Program-made: the position numbers and the translations under genes
Notes under the pieces: generated by a model
What the model was told of the DNA's origin: nothing
The model's input: the letters and a program-made list of their open reading frames with translations, nothing else
Databases searched by the model: none
Origin: Shewanella mangrovisoli
GTDB lineage: Bacteria > Pseudomonadota > Gammaproteobacteria > Enterobacterales > Shewanellaceae
Assembly (NCBI RefSeq): GCF_019457635.1
Contig: NZ_CP080412.1
Location: 1,798,001 to 1,862,000, forward strand
Length of the DNA stretch: 64,000 nucleotides
Reading direction: 5' to 3'
Shown: one piece after another, positions 9,037 to 19,468 of the stretch
How positions within the stretch are numbered: position 1 is the first letter of the stretch
Layout: every line of letters begins with the position of its first letter

Positions 9037-9071
9037 AAAAAAATCGCAACCTTAGGGTTGCGATTTTTTTA
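9037..9071. terminator. Intrinsic terminator after the small ORF
   Basis: AAATCGCAACC and GGTTGCGATTT pair with a 4-nt loop between A and T runs. It ends the small-ORF transcript and may also stop transcription from the convergent lipoprotein gene. Confidence 0.9.
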
Positions 9072-9112
9072 TCTGATTTTGGATATCAACCTGAAAGAGA
9101 GTGATACACCGT

Positions 9113-9547
9113 TTAACCATTCACCTTACGTTTTTCAGGCATGATCTCAACGATAATCCACTTGCCGCTAATCTTATGCAGCCGCAGCGTTCTGTCATCA
9201 ATCCAAGGCTGTCCACCCTTTAAGCCCTTCATCTTAACGACCACCATGACGTCTTTGGTGAACTTGCGGAAAAAGTCGATATCAATATCATCAATTTCCA
9301 TTTCGACATTGGTCATCGACAGGCCGAGCATATTGCGCTGCACCGCTGCGGCGATGTAATAGTGGGTTAAGACTTCTTTGAGTGGAGCATCGACATATAA
9401 CTTGGCCTTCTCCACATCGCGGTCAACATAAATGGCGCTAAAAAAGCCGAGACTCACCTCTTCGGGAGTGAGCACGTGCTGCTCTTTATCTGAGGCATCG
9501 CCACAACCAAACAAAAACAGGAATGAAAGAAAAAATAAGGTTCTCAT
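9113..9547 (-). CDS. Putative lipoprotein (144 residues)
   Basis: A short hydrophobic signal sequence ends in LFLFGC with a lipobox cysteine at residue 15, so a membrane-anchored lipoprotein is likely. The mature part (about 130 residues) has an alternating helix/strand pattern ending GKWIIVEIMPEKRK. This resembles small nuclear-transport-factor-2-like lipoproteins such as DUF4878, a weak resemblance only. No specific role can be given. The gene is monocistronic. Confidence 0.72.
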   Translation of the reverse strand: MRTLFFLSFLFLFGCGDASDKEQHVLTPEEVSLGFFSAIYVDRDVEKAKLYVDAPLKEVLTHYYIAAAVQRNMLGLSMTNVEMEIDDIDIDFFRKFTKDVMVVVKMKGLKGGQPWIDDRTLRLHKISGKWIIVEIMPEKRKVNG

Positions 9548-10019
9548 GGCTTTTCGTTATAGGAATTTGTCATGAGTATCGCGATTTTAGCGGCCATGTT
9601 CAAGTTTTGTAATAATGGCGGTCACTGCCGAAAATGACTTGACTCGGATCGGCCGCATGTGGCATATCTGAAAGGATGACTTCATTAGGTTATCCACAGA
9701 ATCTGTGGAAAACTATGTTGAAGACTAGAGGGATAATTTTTAAGTAGCTGATTATATATGTTTTTAATTGCTGGTTAAAAAGTGACGCTTTTCTATGATG
9801 CCGTTCTCCAGCCATTTCCTTGTGGATATTTTCTTAGATTTTCCCAGTCTATTCACAGCGTGTGAATTCCCCCAAACAGCATTTTTATGGCCTTTTGAGG
9901 ATATTTTAAGCGTTTAATGCTGTCCGCTTTTTGTGAGCCTTTCTATTCGGAAATAAAAAAGCACTGAACAGGTCAGTGCTTTTTTGATGATGCTTTTTGT
10001 GTAGCTTTAGCAGCCTACA
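9548..10019. other. AT-rich gap with DnaA-box-like motifs
   Basis: A 470-bp region between the lipoprotein gene and the end of pta. It holds TTATCCACA (9690-9698, perfect DnaA box), TGTGGAAAA (9704-9712, reverse-strand match to TTWTNCACA), TGTGGATAT (9821-9829, one mismatch) and CTATTCACA (9849-9857, one mismatch). It also holds the dyad ATTCACA-gcg-TGTGAAT (9851-9867). No gene was seen. The pta terminator lies at its right end. Confidence 0.5.
9955..9986 (-). terminator. Terminator after pta
   Basis: AAAGCACTGA and TCAGTGCTTT arms with T-runs on both sides, 35 bp past the pta stop on the minus strand. Confidence 0.85.
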
Positions 10020-12173
10020 TTAGGCTTTGCTAGCATCGTTTTGTGACGCTTGGATAGCCGTCAGTGCGATAGTGTAGACAATATCGTCCACTAAGGCGCC
10101 GCGGGATAAGTCGTTCACAGGCTTACGCATGCCTTGCAGCATGGGGCCAATACTGATGAGGTCAGCACTACGCTGTACTGCTTTGTAAGTGGTGTTACCT
10201 GTGTTGAGATCTGGGAACACAAATACAGTCGCTTGACCCGCAACAGGGCTGTTGGGCGCCTTAGAGCGAGCCACGTTTGGCATCACGGCCGCGTCGTATT
10301 GCAGTGGACCGTCGATAACCAGATCAGGACGTTTTTCTTTCGCGATACGGGTCGCTTCACGCACTTTATCCACATCCGAACCAGTACCTGAGTTACCGGT
10401 TGAGTAGCTGATCATCGCCACTCTTGGTTCGATACCGAAGGCCTTGGCAGATTCTGCCGATTGAATGGCGATATCGGCCAGTTGTTCAGCGTTTGGATCG
10501 GGGTTAATCGCGCAGTCACCGTAAACCAGCACTTGGTCTGGCATCAACATAAAGAAGATGGAAGAAACCAAGCTAGAACCCGGTGCAGTTTTGATCAGTT
10601 GTAGCGGCGGACGAATCGTATTGGCCGTGGTGTTTACCGCGCCAGAGACGATACCATCGACTTCGTTTTGTGCCAGCATCATAGTGCCGAGCACCATGTT
10701 GTCTTCTAACTGCTCTTTGGCAACGACTTCAGTCAAACCTTTGCTGCGACGCAGATCGAGCATCGGCTCAACATAGCGATCGCGTACTTCATCGGGGTCG
10801 ACAATCACAACGCCTTCGCCCAGAACAACGTCTTGCTGTGCTGCAATACGTTGAATTTCATCTTTTTTACCTAACAGTACGCAACGCGCGATACCCCGTT
10901 CGGCACAAATCGCGGCGGCCTTGATGGTACGTGGCTCATCACCCTCTGGCAGCACCACGGTTTTGTGGGCGGCGCGCGCAAGTTCGGTGAGCTTATAGCG
11001 GAACGCTGGGGGTGATAAGCGATGTTCCCTAGGGGAGTTTTTGGTCACGCTTTCAATCCAGCTCTGATCGATATGACTAGCGACGTATTCTTGGACTAAA
11101 TCGATACGTACCGCATCATCCACTGGCACTTCGTGGTCGAAGCGTTGGATGTTTAATGAAGTCTGCCAAGTGTTGGTATCGATGAGGAATACCGGTAAAC
11201 CTGTCTCGAAGGCCTGTTCACACAGTTTCAGAATTTCAGGCTCTGGCTCGTAGCTACCGGTGAGCAGCAGGGCACCAATCTTTACGCCGTTCATGGCGGC
11301 AAGGCACGCTGACACAATCACATCGGAGCGATCGCCAGAGGTCACCAGCAGTGAGTCTGTCTTAATGTGGTTGACCATATTTGGCAAGCTGCGGGCGCAG
11401 AAGGTGACTTTGCGCAGGCGGCGGGTGTTCATCTCGCCGGCATTGAGAATGCGGGCACGTAGATGCTTAGCCAGATCCGATGCGCGTGGTGCAACCAAAT
11501 CGAGGTTGTAAGGCACGCTACCTAAGATGCGCAGTGGGCTCTTACCTGGCATTTGGAACATGATGGACGCATCAGAGCGTTGTACGCCTTGATGATCGAA
11601 CACTTCCGATAAGTCAGGGCGCGCGCGACCTTCATCGTCCACTGGTGCGCCAATCTTGTTGATCACGGCACCAATGAGACGTTTGTTGTTTTTGCCGCCC
11701 CAGGAGTTGTAGGCAATTTCGAGGCGGTTCATCAGGCCAGTTGGCGTGTCGCTGCCGGGGGTGGCAATGAAGATCACGTCCGCGTCCATTGCCTTGGCGA
11801 TAGCGTAGTTCACGTCATCGGCGAAGGGATGGTTACGGGTTGGTACTAGACCTTCAACGATCAGGGTTTCGGTATTGCTGGCGCATTCTGCGGCGCGGGC
11901 AATGATTTGCTCCATTAGCACATCGGTTTGATCGGCGCGGATCAGTGCTTCGGCATGGGCCATATCGAAGGGCTCTAACGGATTGACCGTGGGCGATTTG
12001 CTTAAAATCGTGGTCGAGCGCTCTGGGCCATTATCATTCGGACGTAGCTGGGAAATGGGTTTAAAGAATTGGACTTTTACCCCGTGACGCTCTAATGCGC
12101 GCACCATACCTAGGCTTAAGGAGGTCAGGCCAACTCCTGTGCCTATGGGGATTAACATGATATTTCGAGACAT
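10020..12173 (-). CDS. pta: Phosphate acetyltransferase (long form)
   Basis: Converts acetyl-CoA and phosphate to acetyl phosphate and CoA in overflow and fermentative metabolism. The 717 residues match long-form Pta (E. coli, 714). The N-terminal P-loop-like domain starts [20 protein letters not shown], a middle DRTGG-type domain spans about 215-340, and the C-terminal catalytic domain (about 385-710) contains [15 protein letters not shown] and [21 protein letters not shown] precedes the ATG. It lies 125 bp downstream of ackA on the same strand, with a hairpin between them (12262-12287). Confidence 0.97.
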   Translation of the reverse strand: MSRNIMLIPIGTGVGLTSLSLGMVRALERHGVKVQFFKPISQLRPNDNGPERSTTILSKSPTVNPLEPFDMAHAEALIRADQTDVLMEQIIARAAECASNTETLIVEGLVPTRNHPFADDVNYAIAKAMDADVIFIATPGSDTPTGLMNRLEIAYNSWGGKNNKRLIGAVINKIGAPVDDEGRARPDLSEVFDHQGVQRSDASIMFQMPGKSPLRILGSVPYNLDLVAPRASDLAKHLRARILNAGEMNTRRLRKVTFCARSLPNMVNHIKTDSLLVTSGDRSDVIVSACLAAMNGVKIGALLLTGSYEPEPEILKLCEQAFETGLPVFLIDTNTWQTSLNIQRFDHEVPVDDAVRIDLVQEYVASHIDQSWIESVTKNSPREHRLSPPAFRYKLTELARAAHKTVVLPEGDEPRTIKAAAICAERGIARCVLLGKKDEIQRIAAQQDVVLGEGVVIVDPDEVRDRYVEPMLDLRRSKGLTEVVAKEQLEDNMVLGTMMLAQNEVDGIVSGAVNTTANTIRPPLQLIKTAPGSSLVSSIFFMLMPDQVLVYGDCAINPDPNAEQLADIAIQSAESAKAFGIEPRVAMISYSTGNSGTGSDVDKVREATRIAKEKRPDLVIDGPLQYDAAVMPNVARSKAPNSPVAGQATVFVFPDLNTGNTTYKAVQRSADLISIGPMLQGMRKPVNDLSRGALVDDIVYTIALTAIQASQNDASKA

Positions 12174-12261
12174 AAAAACCTCTAAGTTCGATGGTTTTTG
12201 GCAGAGTGAGTCGTCTCTGCTGCTTTGCTTGTGTTTGTTTAGCTGTAGGTCGCTAATAACA

Positions 12262-12287
12262 AAGCCGTTTGGCAGAGCAAACGGCTT
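12262..12287 (-). terminator. Hairpin between ackA and pta
   Basis: AAGCCGTTTG / CAAACGGCTT is a perfect 10-bp stem with a 6-nt loop, starting 11 bp after the ackA stop. On the minus strand only a short broken T-stretch follows, so it may attenuate rather than fully stop transcription into pta. Confidence 0.5.
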
Positions 12288-12298
12288 GAATCATCTTA

Positions 12299-13498
12299 TT
12301 ATTTTGTAATGAGTTTAATCGAATCTTCGGCGATAACCCACTCTTCGTTGGTGGGGATGACCATGGCAACGGTACTGTTGTCTGTGGTGATGATGCCTTT
12401 CTTGCCGAAGCGGGCGGCTTTGTTACGCTCGCTATCCACATGGAAATTGAAGATTTGCAGCATGTTGAGCACTTTTTCGCGGATGATGTCGGAGTTTTCG
12501 CCGATACCACCGGTAAAGACCACGGCATCTAAACGACCGAGCGGCACAGTGTAAGACGCGATATATTTCGCCAGACGGTAGCAGAAGATTTCCAGTGCTA
12601 AGGTCGCGCCTTTGTGACCATCGGCATAACCTTCTTCGATGCCACGGCAATCGTTAGTCAGTTCAGAAATCCCTAGCAGACCACTTTGCTTGTTCATCAG
12701 GTTGTTGACTTCTTCCAGTGTGTAACCCAGTTGGTGCACTAAGTGGTAGATGATAGAGGGGTCGAGATCGCCACAGCGAGTGCCCATCACTAAACCTTCG
12801 AGCGGCGTCAGTCCCATTGAGGTATCAACACTCTTACCGCCTTTAACCGCAGTCACAGAGGCACCGTTACCTAAGTGCGCGCAGATCACATTGGTTTCTT
12901 CTAAAGGTTTGTTCAACACTTTAGCGGCTTCACGGCTCACAAACAGGTGGCTAGTGCCGTGCATACCATAGCGGCGGATACCGTGCTCACGGTACAACTT
13001 GTATGGCAGTGCGTAGATAAAAGCGCGCTCAGGCATGCTTTGATGGAATGCTGTATCGAACACCGCCACTTGTGGCAGTTTAGGGAAAGAGGCAATGGCC
13101 GCGCGAATACCGATAAGGTGTGCTGGGTTATGCAGTGGCGCCAGTGAAGAACATTCTTCAATACCTTTGATCACATGCTCATCAATAATTACAGAACGAG
13201 TGAACTTCTCACCGCCGTGTACGATACGGTGACCCACGGCTTGGATCTGCGCGGCTAATTCAGGTTGACCAGCAAGGATTTTATTGACGATAAATTCAAC
13301 GGCTTCGCGGTGAGCGGTAAATGCACCTAAAGAGGACTCATGCTTTTCACCGTTGATTTTCCATTTAATGCGCGAGTCTTCTAAGCCAAAACACTCGGCT
13401 AGGCCAGAGATCTGATCGTCACCTGTTTGCGCGTCAATGACGGCAAATTTGAGTGAAGAGCTACCGCAATTGAGTACTAAAACCAGTTTATTAGACAT
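12299..13498 (-). CDS. ackA: Acetate kinase
   Basis: Makes ATP and acetate from acetyl phosphate. The 399-residue product begins [20 protein letters not shown], the family signature [11 protein letters not shown]. It also shows [19 protein letters not shown] and the C-terminal [10 protein letters not shown]. The ATG at 13498 is preferred to one 18 bases upstream because AAAAGG lies just before it. First gene of the ackA-pta unit, divergent from yfbV, as in E. coli. Confidence 0.97.
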   Translation of the reverse strand: MSNKLVLVLNCGSSSLKFAVIDAQTGDDQISGLAECFGLEDSRIKWKINGEKHESSLGAFTAHREAVEFIVNKILAGQPELAAQIQAVGHRIVHGGEKFTRSVIIDEHVIKGIEECSSLAPLHNPAHLIGIRAAIASFPKLPQVAVFDTAFHQSMPERAFIYALPYKLYREHGIRRYGMHGTSHLFVSREAAKVLNKPLEETNVICAHLGNGASVTAVKGGKSVDTSMGLTPLEGLVMGTRCGDLDPSIIYHLVHQLGYTLEEVNNLMNKQSGLLGISELTNDCRGIEEGYADGHKGATLALEIFCYRLAKYIASYTVPLGRLDAVVFTGGIGENSDIIREKVLNMLQIFNFHVDSERNKAARFGKKGIITTDNSTVAMVIPTNEEWVIAEDSIKLITK

Positions 13499-13639
13499 GT
13501 GTAAACCTTTTGCCATTGTGTTTAAGTTAACGATTCAAAATCTTGGGAACGCTTGCGTAATTTGCCATCACAGTCTTGGGGCGCAGTGCCAGATTGTGCT
13601 ATGGTAAAAGCAGTGTTCCTCTGTTGTAGGTGTCTAAAA

Positions 13640-14083
13640 TTGAGTATCAATATTCTCAAAACCTTAGGTGACGGTCGTCGTTATATGAAGACGTGGCCTA
13701 TGGTTAGACAACTGGGTTTGTATTTTCCTGAGTATCGGGTGGTACGCGCCACTCAGCTTGCCATTCTGGTGATGCCAGTGCTGGCGATTTTGGCGAGTGT
13801 GAGTCAGATTTATACCTATGGTTGGGCGTTTTTACCCCAAGCCCTCACAATCGCATTGTTCTTTATTAGCCTGCCGTTGCAGGGCTTATTGTGGTTAGGC
13901 TGGCGTGCGCGCCATCCATTACCTTTATCGCTGTTCGACTGGAGTAATCAGTTGAGTGCGAAATTGTCTGCCATGGGCATTCATTGCCAATCCTTGGGCG
14001 CTAAGGCGTGTTACCTTGATATGGCGCTCATTTTAAAAATAGCCTTTGAGCGCTTAGATGCCAGTTATTGGGAGGAGCTTTAA
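13640..14083 (+). CDS. yfbV: Terminus macrodomain insulation protein YfbV (DUF412)
   Basis: Small inner-membrane protein. In E. coli YfbV keeps the Ter macrodomain from affecting neighbouring chromosome regions. The sequence matches the family in YMKTWP near the N-terminus, two close hydrophobic helices (about residues 38-90) and LPLQGLLWLGWR. The open frame reaches back to 13553, but family length (about 150) and an AGGTG upstream favour the TTG at 13640 (147 residues). The start is uncertain. Next to ackA as in E. coli. It ends 15 bp from the convergent pflA. A weak GGGAGG/CCTCCC hairpin (14070-14090) overlaps its stop. Confidence 0.85.
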   Translation: MSINILKTLGDGRRYMKTWPMVRQLGLYFPEYRVVRATQLAILVMPVLAILASVSQIYTYGWAFLPQALTIALFFISLPLQGLLWLGWRARHPLPLSLFDWSNQLSAKLSAMGIHCQSLGAKACYLDMALILKIAFERLDASYWEEL

Positions 14084-14098
14084 GCCTCCCTTGGCGTC

Positions 14099-14839
14099 TT
14101 AATACACCGCATTAATCCCCTGTGAGCTAAACACGGCTTTAATTTTTTCCATGGTGTCGCGGCTCGGTGGGACGACGCCATCGAGTTGATAGGTTTCTCC
14201 CATCGCTTCCCACTTGTGTTTACCCAGTTCGTGGTAGGGCAGGAGTTCAACTTTTTCAATATTCTTCATGGGCTTGATAAATTCGGCCAGTTGTAATGCC
14301 GAAGCTTCATCGTCGGTAAATCCACCCACAACCACATAACGTATCCAGGTAGGCTGATTGCGTTTGGCGAGATACTCGGCAAATTGCAGCGTTCTGTGGT
14401 TACTGACCTTAGTCAGTTCAATGTGTTTATCGTCATTCATTTGTTTGATATCGAGCAACACCAGATCGGTATTATCGAGTAGCTCATCAATCACTGGCGT
14501 GTACTTACGCACAAAGCCGTTGGTATCTAAACAGGTATGAATGCCTTCTTTCTTACAGGCTTTAAAAAGCTCGGCGACAAACTCCGCCTGTAATATGGCT
14601 TCGCCACCGCTGGCGGTCACACCGCCGTTGCTGGCATCGAGGAAGGGACGGTAGCTAATGATTTGGCTCATTAACTCGTCGACCTGTACTTCCTTGCCAC
14701 CATCAAGATCCCAAGTATCACGGTTATGACAATACTGACAGCGCATTAAACAGCCCTGCATAAAGGTGATAAACCGTATGCCTGGACCATCCACTGTGCC
14801 AAAGGATTCCACTGAGTGGATCCGACCGGTAACTGCCAT
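14099..14839 (-). CDS. pflA: Pyruvate formate-lyase activating enzyme
   Basis: Radical SAM enzyme that installs the glycyl radical on PflB under anaerobic conditions. The 246-residue product has the cluster motif C30-LMR-C34-QY-C37 and an early [17 protein letters not shown]. coli PflA is 246 residues. The start has AGGAG at good spacing. It lies 63 bp downstream of pflB on the same strand and is surely co-transcribed or served by read-through. Confidence 0.96.
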   Translation of the reverse strand: MAVTGRIHSVESFGTVDGPGIRFITFMQGCLMRCQYCHNRDTWDLDGGKEVQVDELMSQIISYRPFLDASNGGVTASGGEAILQAEFVAELFKACKKEGIHTCLDTNGFVRKYTPVIDELLDNTDLVLLDIKQMNDDKHIELTKVSNHRTLQFAEYLAKRNQPTWIRYVVVGGFTDDEASALQLAEFIKPMKNIEKVELLPYHELGKHKWEAMGETYQLDGVVPPSRDTMEKIKAVFSSQGINAVY

Positions 14840-14902
14840 TGTGACTCCTGTTGAAATAAGTGAGGCTGTAGCACATTGTACTACAGCCTTACCTAATTTA
14901 GC

Positions 14903-17185
14903 TTACAGACCTTTTGTGAAAGTACGTGTGATCACGTCTTGCTGCTGCTCTGGGGTCAAAGAGTTAAAGCGCACTGCGTAACCCGATACCCGGATGGTCA
15001 GTTGCGGATACTTGTCAGGGTTAACGACCGCATCCTCAAGCATTTCACGGTTCATCACGTTAACGTTCAAGTGTTGACCGCCTTCGTGTCCTTCGTTGTG
15101 GGCGAAATATCCGTCCATCAACGCCGCGAGGTTAGTACGGCGACCGTCTTCATCTTTACCTAAGGCATTAGGCACGATGGAGAAGGTGTAAGAGATACCG
15201 TCCTGTGCGTGGGCAAAAGGCAGTTTTGCCACTGAGGTTAACGAGGCAATCGCGCCTTTCTCATCACGGCCGTGCATTGGGTTTGCACCCGGTGCAAATG
15301 GCGCACCTGAACGGCGACCGTCTGGCGTGTTACCGGTTTTCTTACCATAGACCACGTTAGAGGTAATGGTCAGAATTGACTGAGTTGGGATAGCGTTGCG
15401 GTACATTTTACGGTCGCGGATCTTCGACATAAAACGTTCCACTAAGTCACAGGCGATATCGTCGACGCGTGGGTCATTGTTACCAAATTTTGGATAATCA
15501 CCGCTGATCTCAAAGTCGACGGCAATGCCGTTTTCATCACGTACCGGTTTAACTTGAGCGTACTTGATAGCAGACAGTGAGTCGGCCGCGATAGAAAGCC
15601 CTGCGATACCACAAGCCATGGTACGACGTACGTCTCTGTCGTGCAGAGCCATTAGCGCAGCTTCGTAGGAGTACTTGTCGTGCATGTAGTGAATAGAGTT
15701 CAGCGCAGTGACATATTGCGTCGCTAACCAATCCATCAGGCCGTCTAAGCGATTCATCACGTCATCGAAGTTCAACACTTCGTCGGTGATGGGGGCGGCT
15801 TTAGGGGCGATTTGGATTTTCAGTTTTTCGTCAACACCGCCGTTGATCGCATACAACATGGTTTTTGCCAAGTTTGCACGGGCGCCGAAGAACTGCATGT
15901 GTTTACCCACAACCATTGGGCTTACGCAGCAAGCGATAGCGTAATCGTCAGATTGGAAATCTGGGCGCATTAAGTCATCGTTTTCGTACTGGATAGAGCT
16001 AGTGTCGATAGACACTTTCGCGCAGTACTTTTTAAAGCCTACAGGCAGTTTGTCAGACCAGAGCACAGTGATGTTTGGCTCTGGGCTTGGACCCATAGTG
16101 TATAAGGTGTTTAAGAAACGGAAGCTGGATTTGGTTACCAGTGTACGGCCATCTAAGCCCATACCGCCGATAGATTCAGTTGCCCAAATAGGGTCGCCTG
16201 AGAATAACTCATCGTATTCTGGAGTACGTAGGAAACGCACCATACGCAGTTTCATCACGAAATGGTCAATCATTTCTTGAGCTTGTTGCTCCGTGATGAT
16301 GCCGTTTTTCAGATCGCGCTCGATATAGATATCGAGGAAAGATGAGGTACGGCCTAAAGACATGGCCGCGCCGTTTTGGCTCTTAACCGCAGCTAAGTAG
16401 CCAAAATATGTCCATTGGATCGCTTCTTTGGCGTTAGCGGCTGGGCGAGAAATATCGAAACCGTATTTAGCCGCCATGGTCTTCATTTGACCTAGAGCGC
16501 GGTGCTGCTCGGCAATTTCTTCACGCAGTTGGATAACGTTAGATAAATCTTCGCCGGCTTCAAACTGCGCTTGCAGTGAGCTGAACTGGGCAAATTTATC
16601 CTTCATTAAGAAGTCGATACCGTAGAGCGCTACGCGGCGATAGTCACCGATAATACGGCCACGACCATAGGCATCGGGTAAACCGGTTAATACGCCGGAT
16701 TTACGGCACGCCATGATTTCAGGGGTGTAGACGTCGAATACGCCTTGGTTGTGGGTTTTACGCAGTTCTGAGTAGATGTATTTTACATCGGCGTCGAGTT
16801 CGCGGTTGTAAGCGGCACATGAGCCTTCAACCATGCGAATACCACCGTTAGGTAACATAGCGCGCTTGAGCGGCGCATCAGTTTGTAAACCAACGATAGT
16901 TTCTAAATCTTTATTGATATAACCCGCGTCATGGGAAGTGATGGTAGAGACCATCTTAGTATCGAAATCAACTGGCGCGTGGGTGCGGTTTTCTTGCTTG
17001 ATGCCTTCCATCACTTTGTCCCACAACTGGGTTGTGGCTTCGGTGGCACCGGCTAGGAATGACTCGTCACCTTCATAGGGAGCATAGTTTTGTTGAATAA
17101 AGTCACGTACATTGACTTCAGATTTCCAATCGCCAGGGGTAAAACCTTCCCATGCGTTGGCAAACAGTTCAGTTTTGTCGGTCAT
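14903..17185 (-). CDS. pflB: Formate C-acetyltransferase (pyruvate formate-lyase)
   Basis: Glycyl-radical enzyme converting pyruvate and CoA to acetyl-CoA and formate. The 760 residues match E. coli PflB. The active-site cysteine pair is C419-C420 in [10 protein letters not shown]. The radical glycine is G735 in RVSGYAVRF, 25 residues from the C-terminus. The ATG at 17185 has AAAAGG upstream. It is transcribed with pflA from a 1-kb control region shared with divergent focA. A PdhR-type box lies 231 bp upstream. Confidence 0.98.
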   Translation of the reverse strand: MTDKTELFANAWEGFTPGDWKSEVNVRDFIQQNYAPYEGDESFLAGATEATTQLWDKVMEGIKQENRTHAPVDFDTKMVSTITSHDAGYINKDLETIVGLQTDAPLKRAMLPNGGIRMVEGSCAAYNRELDADVKYIYSELRKTHNQGVFDVYTPEIMACRKSGVLTGLPDAYGRGRIIGDYRRVALYGIDFLMKDKFAQFSSLQAQFEAGEDLSNVIQLREEIAEQHRALGQMKTMAAKYGFDISRPAANAKEAIQWTYFGYLAAVKSQNGAAMSLGRTSSFLDIYIERDLKNGIITEQQAQEMIDHFVMKLRMVRFLRTPEYDELFSGDPIWATESIGGMGLDGRTLVTKSSFRFLNTLYTMGPSPEPNITVLWSDKLPVGFKKYCAKVSIDTSSIQYENDDLMRPDFQSDDYAIACCVSPMVVGKHMQFFGARANLAKTMLYAINGGVDEKLKIQIAPKAAPITDEVLNFDDVMNRLDGLMDWLATQYVTALNSIHYMHDKYSYEAALMALHDRDVRRTMACGIAGLSIAADSLSAIKYAQVKPVRDENGIAVDFEISGDYPKFGNNDPRVDDIACDLVERFMSKIRDRKMYRNAIPTQSILTITSNVVYGKKTGNTPDGRRSGAPFAPGANPMHGRDEKGAIASLTSVAKLPFAHAQDGISYTFSIVPNALGKDEDGRRTNLAALMDGYFAHNEGHEGGQHLNVNVMNREMLEDAVVNPDKYPQLTIRVSGYAVRFNSLTPEQQQDVITRTFTKGL

Positions 17186-17415
17186 CGTACTAATACCTTT
17201 TGGTTGAGATAAAGGTCATTGGCGCTCATGGGGCAAACCATGTTGAGTATAGGCCAATCGCTATTTCCTGATTAAAGCTCCCTTCAAGATGACGCCCTAT
17301 GATGGGAACTGGAACTTGGGGATATTTATCGCGCCAAGTGTCTGTCTATTGATACCCGATAAGATGACAAATATTCGTTTAACTTGGATTATCGGTTATC
17401 GATAACTCTTTTATA

Positions 17416-17432
17416 AATTGGTAAGACCAATT
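17416..17432. promoter_or_regulatory. PdhR-type operator upstream of pflB
   Basis: AATTGGT-AAG-ACCAATT matches the established E. coli PdhR consensus ATTGGTNNNACCAAT perfectly, with an extra base pair on each side. PdhR is a pyruvate-responsive GntR-family repressor. Its target relation here is inferred. Confidence 0.65.
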
Positions 17433-17950
17433 ATCCATGAGCATATTAGCATAGCTCTTCTACTCTCGCATCTTAAACGGGCGAGTTTGTGCCCGATTAA
17501 TCGCAAATTTGCTAGCAAGGTAGCATTTTTTTAGCACAATAAGGTTTAAAGCACGCTTTTACTGGCCCATTGGGAGCCAATGTCATCGCTTATTTGATTG
17601 ACTGTCGCGCTTTTAACCGACGAAAGCTATCACCGTATCGATTGATTTTAATTGTTTACGATTTAGGCGGTCTTTGGCCTGATAATACAGTCGTCGCAAA
17701 GGCTCGTTTATACGGGATGCAAGGCGGTGGTAGGGCATTTGACGGAAAATAAGTCAGTATGAAAGCGTTTGGTTTGAGGGGATAGGAAACATGATTGTTT
17801 CTCCTCAAATGAATGCAGCGCGAACAGAGGCGTCGTCAACAAGCCGTCATCTTGATTACGGACGCTCGCCTTATGTAAGGTTAAATCTGCTTCATCTTAC
17901 CTAAAAATGATATTGAAAAGCAGCATGGTAAATTGGTTAAAGGTGATTAA

Positions 17951-17967
17951 AATTGGTATGACCAATT
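17951..17967. promoter_or_regulatory. PdhR-type operator upstream of focA
   Basis: AATTGGT-ATG-ACCAATT is a second perfect match to ATTGGTNNNACCAAT. It lies 237 bp before the focA ATG, almost the same distance as the first box from pflB. Confidence 0.65.
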
Positions 17968-18008
17968 AACCTTTTGTGTTTATGGCTTCAAAATTTTTAC
18001 ATTTTACC

Positions 18009-18024
18009 TGTGAATAACATCACG
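18009..18024. promoter_or_regulatory. CRP-like site upstream of focA
   Basis: TGTGA-ATAACA-TCACG matches the CRP consensus TGTGA-N6-TCACA at 9 of 10 core bases. CRP is known to govern many anaerobic genes in Shewanella. Use of this site is inferred. Confidence 0.5.
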
Positions 18025-18203
18025 CTTTGGCAAACTCTGCTTCACGGCTAATGCGATTTGTATGTTACAAAGCGTGACTTTAGTGAGTCATCATTTAAGC
18101 AAGTCTTAATGTAAATGTTGATTGGTTTGATCTGCGCTTGGGCGCTGTAGGAGAGACCTATGTTGCAAGTTCGCGTTTGTTTATCGGCTTTGGGAGTACA
18201 GTT

Positions 18204-19178
18204 ATGAAAGACTCACACGCTAATGCTCCACAAACATCCTCGACTGGCCATGAGCCAATACAGGTTTCTTCACACTTTAGCTGTTATCACCAAGCCGAGA
18301 TTTACGGCAAAAGCAAAGTGGTTAAGGCGCCTTGGCAATCCTTTGGTTTAGCGGTATTTGCAGGCGCTTTTATTGCCTTAGCCTTTGTGTTTTACCTGAC
18401 AGTCACCACGGGGGCGGGTGATAGCGCTTGGGGCTTAGTGCGCCTAGTAGGTGGGATTGCCTTCAGCTTAGGCTTAATTTTGGTGGTAATTTGCGGCGGC
18501 GAGCTGTTTACCAGCTCGGTGCTGAGCAGCGTTGCATGGGCGCAAAAGCAGGTGACCACCAGTGAATTGCTCAAATGCTGGAGCCGCGTGTATATCGGCA
18601 ACTTTGTCGGCGCCATGTTAATGGTTGGCTTGATCATGGCGGCGGGTTTATATGAACTCGATGGCGGCAACTGGGGCTTAAATGCGTTAAAAGTGTCGCA
18701 ACATAAGCTACACCATACTTGGGTACAGGCATTTAGCTTAGGTATTTTATGTAACATGTTGGTGTGTCTGGGTATTTGGATGACCTTCGCCAGCCGCGAA
18801 TCCCTGACCAAAGCGATTTTACTGATCCTCCCGGTAGCCATGTTTGTCAGCAGTGGCTTTGAGCACAGTATCGCAAACCTGTTTATGGTGCCGCTTGGGA
18901 TCACTATTCAGTCGGTCGCTAGCCCTGAGTTTTTTGCTTCTTTAGGCGTGACCCAAGAACAATTTGCCGATTTAACCGTGGCAAACTTTGTATTCAATAA
19001 CTTAATTCCCGTGACCTTAGGGAACATTGTCGGCGGCGGTGTGATCGTTGGCCTCGGTTATTGGTGGATTGAGCAGGGCCAAATAGCCTTACCCGATCCG
19101 CAAAAATCCCATCAACCGCACTTTTTTGCATCGCCCTTACATACCGAAAAGGCGAAAAATAGCCAAGAGAGTAAGTAG
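18204..19178 (+). CDS. focA: Formate transporter FocA (FNT family)
   Basis: Inner-membrane formate channel of the formate/nitrite transporter family, exporting or importing formate made by PflB. The ATG at 18204 has GGGAG upstream and gives 324 residues. The longer frame from 18138 adds unlikely sequence. Six hydrophobic segments are visible, with GFEHSIANLFMVPLG and NFVFNNLIPVTLGNIVGG typical of FNT proteins. The N-terminal cytoplasmic stretch (about 50 residues) is somewhat longer than in E. coli FocA. In E. coli focA is the first gene of focA-pflB; here it is divergent. Confidence 0.92.
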   Translation: MKDSHANAPQTSSTGHEPIQVSSHFSCYHQAEIYGKSKVVKAPWQSFGLAVFAGAFIALAFVFYLTVTTGAGDSAWGLVRLVGGIAFSLGLILVVICGGELFTSSVLSSVAWAQKQVTTSELLKCWSRVYIGNFVGAMLMVGLIMAAGLYELDGGNWGLNALKVSQHKLHHTWVQAFSLGILCNMLVCLGIWMTFASRESLTKAILLILPVAMFVSSGFEHSIANLFMVPLGITIQSVASPEFFASLGVTQEQFADLTVANFVFNNLIPVTLGNIVGGGVIVGLGYWWIEQGQIALPDPQKSHQPHFFASPLHTEKAKNSQESK

Positions 19179-19275
19179 CTCAAGGGCTAAGTAGTTAAGA
19201 GAAAATGTAACTAAGAGAGTCAGTCGCTTAGATTTGGGATAAGTGTTCCTTGAGTGGCTGTTTTCCTTAGACTTA

Positions 19276-19307
19276 TAAAAAATGCCCAGTGTTACTGGGC
19301 TTTTTTG
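19276..19307 (+). terminator. Terminator after focA
   Basis: GCCCAGT and ACTGGGC arms with a short loop, followed by TTTTTTG. About 100 bp past the focA stop. Confidence 0.85.
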
Positions 19308-19468
19308 TGCTGCATTCGCAGTAACATGCTTTTTTATGCAGATTGCTTGTGTGTGATAGATGTAAGCATTTTGCGTATTCATGTAAGCGAATGAAGATTT
19401 TATGTACTGATTTACAGCGCTTTAGTTTATAGTGCGGCCTTTTCTGTTTGACATAAAATGGCGCATCT

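Larger units (their letters stand above)
17186..18203. other. Divergent control region between pflB and focA
   Basis: About 1 kb without a convincing gene. It contains two perfect PdhR-type boxes (17416-17432 and 17951-17967), the 12-bp palindrome GTTATCGATAAC (17395-17406), a bulged hairpin (17773-17809), a CRP-like site (18009-18024) and the dyad TTTGTA-TGT-TACAAA (18057-18071). A 60-codon frame at 17570-17752 lacks a ribosome-binding site and was not accepted. Confidence 0.7.

Noticed and set aside
9690..9867. Possible replication origin
   Set aside because: No dnaA, dnaN, mioC or mnmG neighbourhood, too few boxes and no 13-mer set; kept only as a DnaA-binding candidate.
17570..17752. 60-codon frame in the pflB-focA gap
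   Set aside because: No ribosome-binding site or recognisable features; probably chance.
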